Source: Betaproteobacteria bacterium
Lineage (GTDB): Bacteria; Pseudomonadota; Gammaproteobacteria; Burkholderiales; Gallionellaceae
Length of the DNA: 43,151 nucleotides
NCBI GenBank assembly: GCA_020055845.1
Contig: JAGVIV010000005.1
Location: 1-43,151 of the forward strand
Direction: 5' to 3'
A model generated the notes under the pieces. The model ran no database searches and had not been told where the DNA came from. It worked only from the letters and a program-made list of their open reading frames with translations. The position numbers and the translations under genes were made by a program. Below, piece by piece: positions 42,830 through 43,151 of the stretch; the first letter of the stretch is position 1; every line of letters begins with the position of its first letter.

Positions 42830-43151
42830 CTAGACCACGCTTACCCGTGCCGCACCCGGGTCAAGTTTGCCGATGACACAGGCACTCACAAAACCGTCCG
42901 CATGGAAGGCCGCCAGCACCTCGTCTGCCGTTTCCTCGGCACAGGCGACCAGCAGGCCGCCACTGGTCTGCGGGTCGCACAGCAATTTGCGCTGCCATTC
43001 CGGGAAGTCCCGCGGCAAATCCACTTCTGCTCCGTAACTGCTCCAGTTGCGCTCTGCCGCACCGGTGGCATGACCTTGTTGTGCCAGATGCAAAGCAACA
43101 GACAGGAAAGGCAACGCGGCAAAAACGATCTCCGCTCCCAGCTTGGAACCC
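42830..43151 (-). CDS. selD: Selenide, water dikinase SelD (C-terminal part, cut by window edge)
   Basis: The visible 106 residues match the SelD C terminus: the conserved LLCDPQTSGGLLVAC motif, preceded by HATGAAERNWSSYG. SelD makes selenophosphate for selenocysteine and selenouridine synthesis. The 5' part, with the catalytic Cys/Sec and Lys, lies beyond the window, so its state cannot be judged. Confidence 0.93.
   Translation of the reverse strand, partial: GSKLGAEIVFAALPFLSVALHLAQQGHATGAAERNWSSYGAEVDLPRDFPEWQRKLLCDPQTSGGLLVACAEETADEVLAAFHADGFVSACVIGKLDPGAARVSVV

Overview
The window reads as a chromosomal segment of a nitrogen-fixing betaproteobacterium. The mix of Rnf/nifLA, a diheme cytochrome c (DHC type), bacteriohemerythrin, a TorF-type porin and UbiK fits Nitrosomonadales, perhaps Gallionellaceae (Sideroxydans-like). 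That placement is inference from gene content, not from a marker gene. No rRNA, tRNA, CRISPR array, prophage or insertion sequence was seen.

Region 1 (1-9212) is a nitrogen-fixation control and electron-supply block. rnfA, rnfB, rnfC and rnfD (rnfD is cut by the window edge) run leftward. nifL, nifA and a globin-PAS-GGDEF-EAL gene run rightward. The 268-bp gap between rnfA and nifL holds a sigma-54 promoter facing each way and one perfect NifA upstream activator site. The layout resembles the Azotobacter vinelandii rnf1-nifLA locus.

Region 2 (9213-12430) is a leftward nitrogen-scavenging operon: a TorF-like outer-membrane porin, the PII protein GlnK and the ammonium channel AmtB. A sigma-54 promoter and an NtrC-like palindrome lie upstream. 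A strong terminator hairpin sits between the porin gene and glnK.

Region 3 (12431-26620) is the highlight, a leftward gene set for using guanidine as a nitrogen source. A sigma-54 promoter with NtrC-like sites is followed by a clear guanidine-I (ykkC) riboswitch with a terminator. Next come an ABC permease and ATPase, two DUF1989 proteins (carboxyguanidine deiminase subunits, classically called urea carboxylase-associated proteins), a biotin-dependent guanidine/urea carboxylase, allophanate hydrolase and a TIM-barrel protein. A second sigma-54/NtrC promoter then precedes the ABC binding protein, a membrane di-iron desaturase-fold enzyme, a DMT exporter, a cysteine hydrolase and a lactonase-like metallo-beta-lactamase. 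The expected flow is guanidine to carboxyguanidine to allophanate to ammonia plus CO2. The last genes are not part of the known pathway and may handle substituted guanidines or related compounds.

Region 4 (26621-36100) is mostly core genome: ubiK, a comM/yifB ATPase, a PsiE-family gene, bacteriohemerythrin and metH. It then has a small AT-richer insert (a zinc-finger protein and a GIY-YIG-like protein), a duplicated FKBP cluster and a ParE-type toxin-antitoxin pair, closed by a perfect 40-bp palindromic terminator.

Region 5 (36101-43151) holds a diheme cytochrome c with a His-rich four-helix membrane protein, a DinG/YoaA-type iron-sulfur helicase, a marR-emrA-emrB efflux operon and the 3' part of selD. 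Two palindromic intergenic repeats of the same CACAGAG/CTCTGTG family sit inside the rnf and emr operons.
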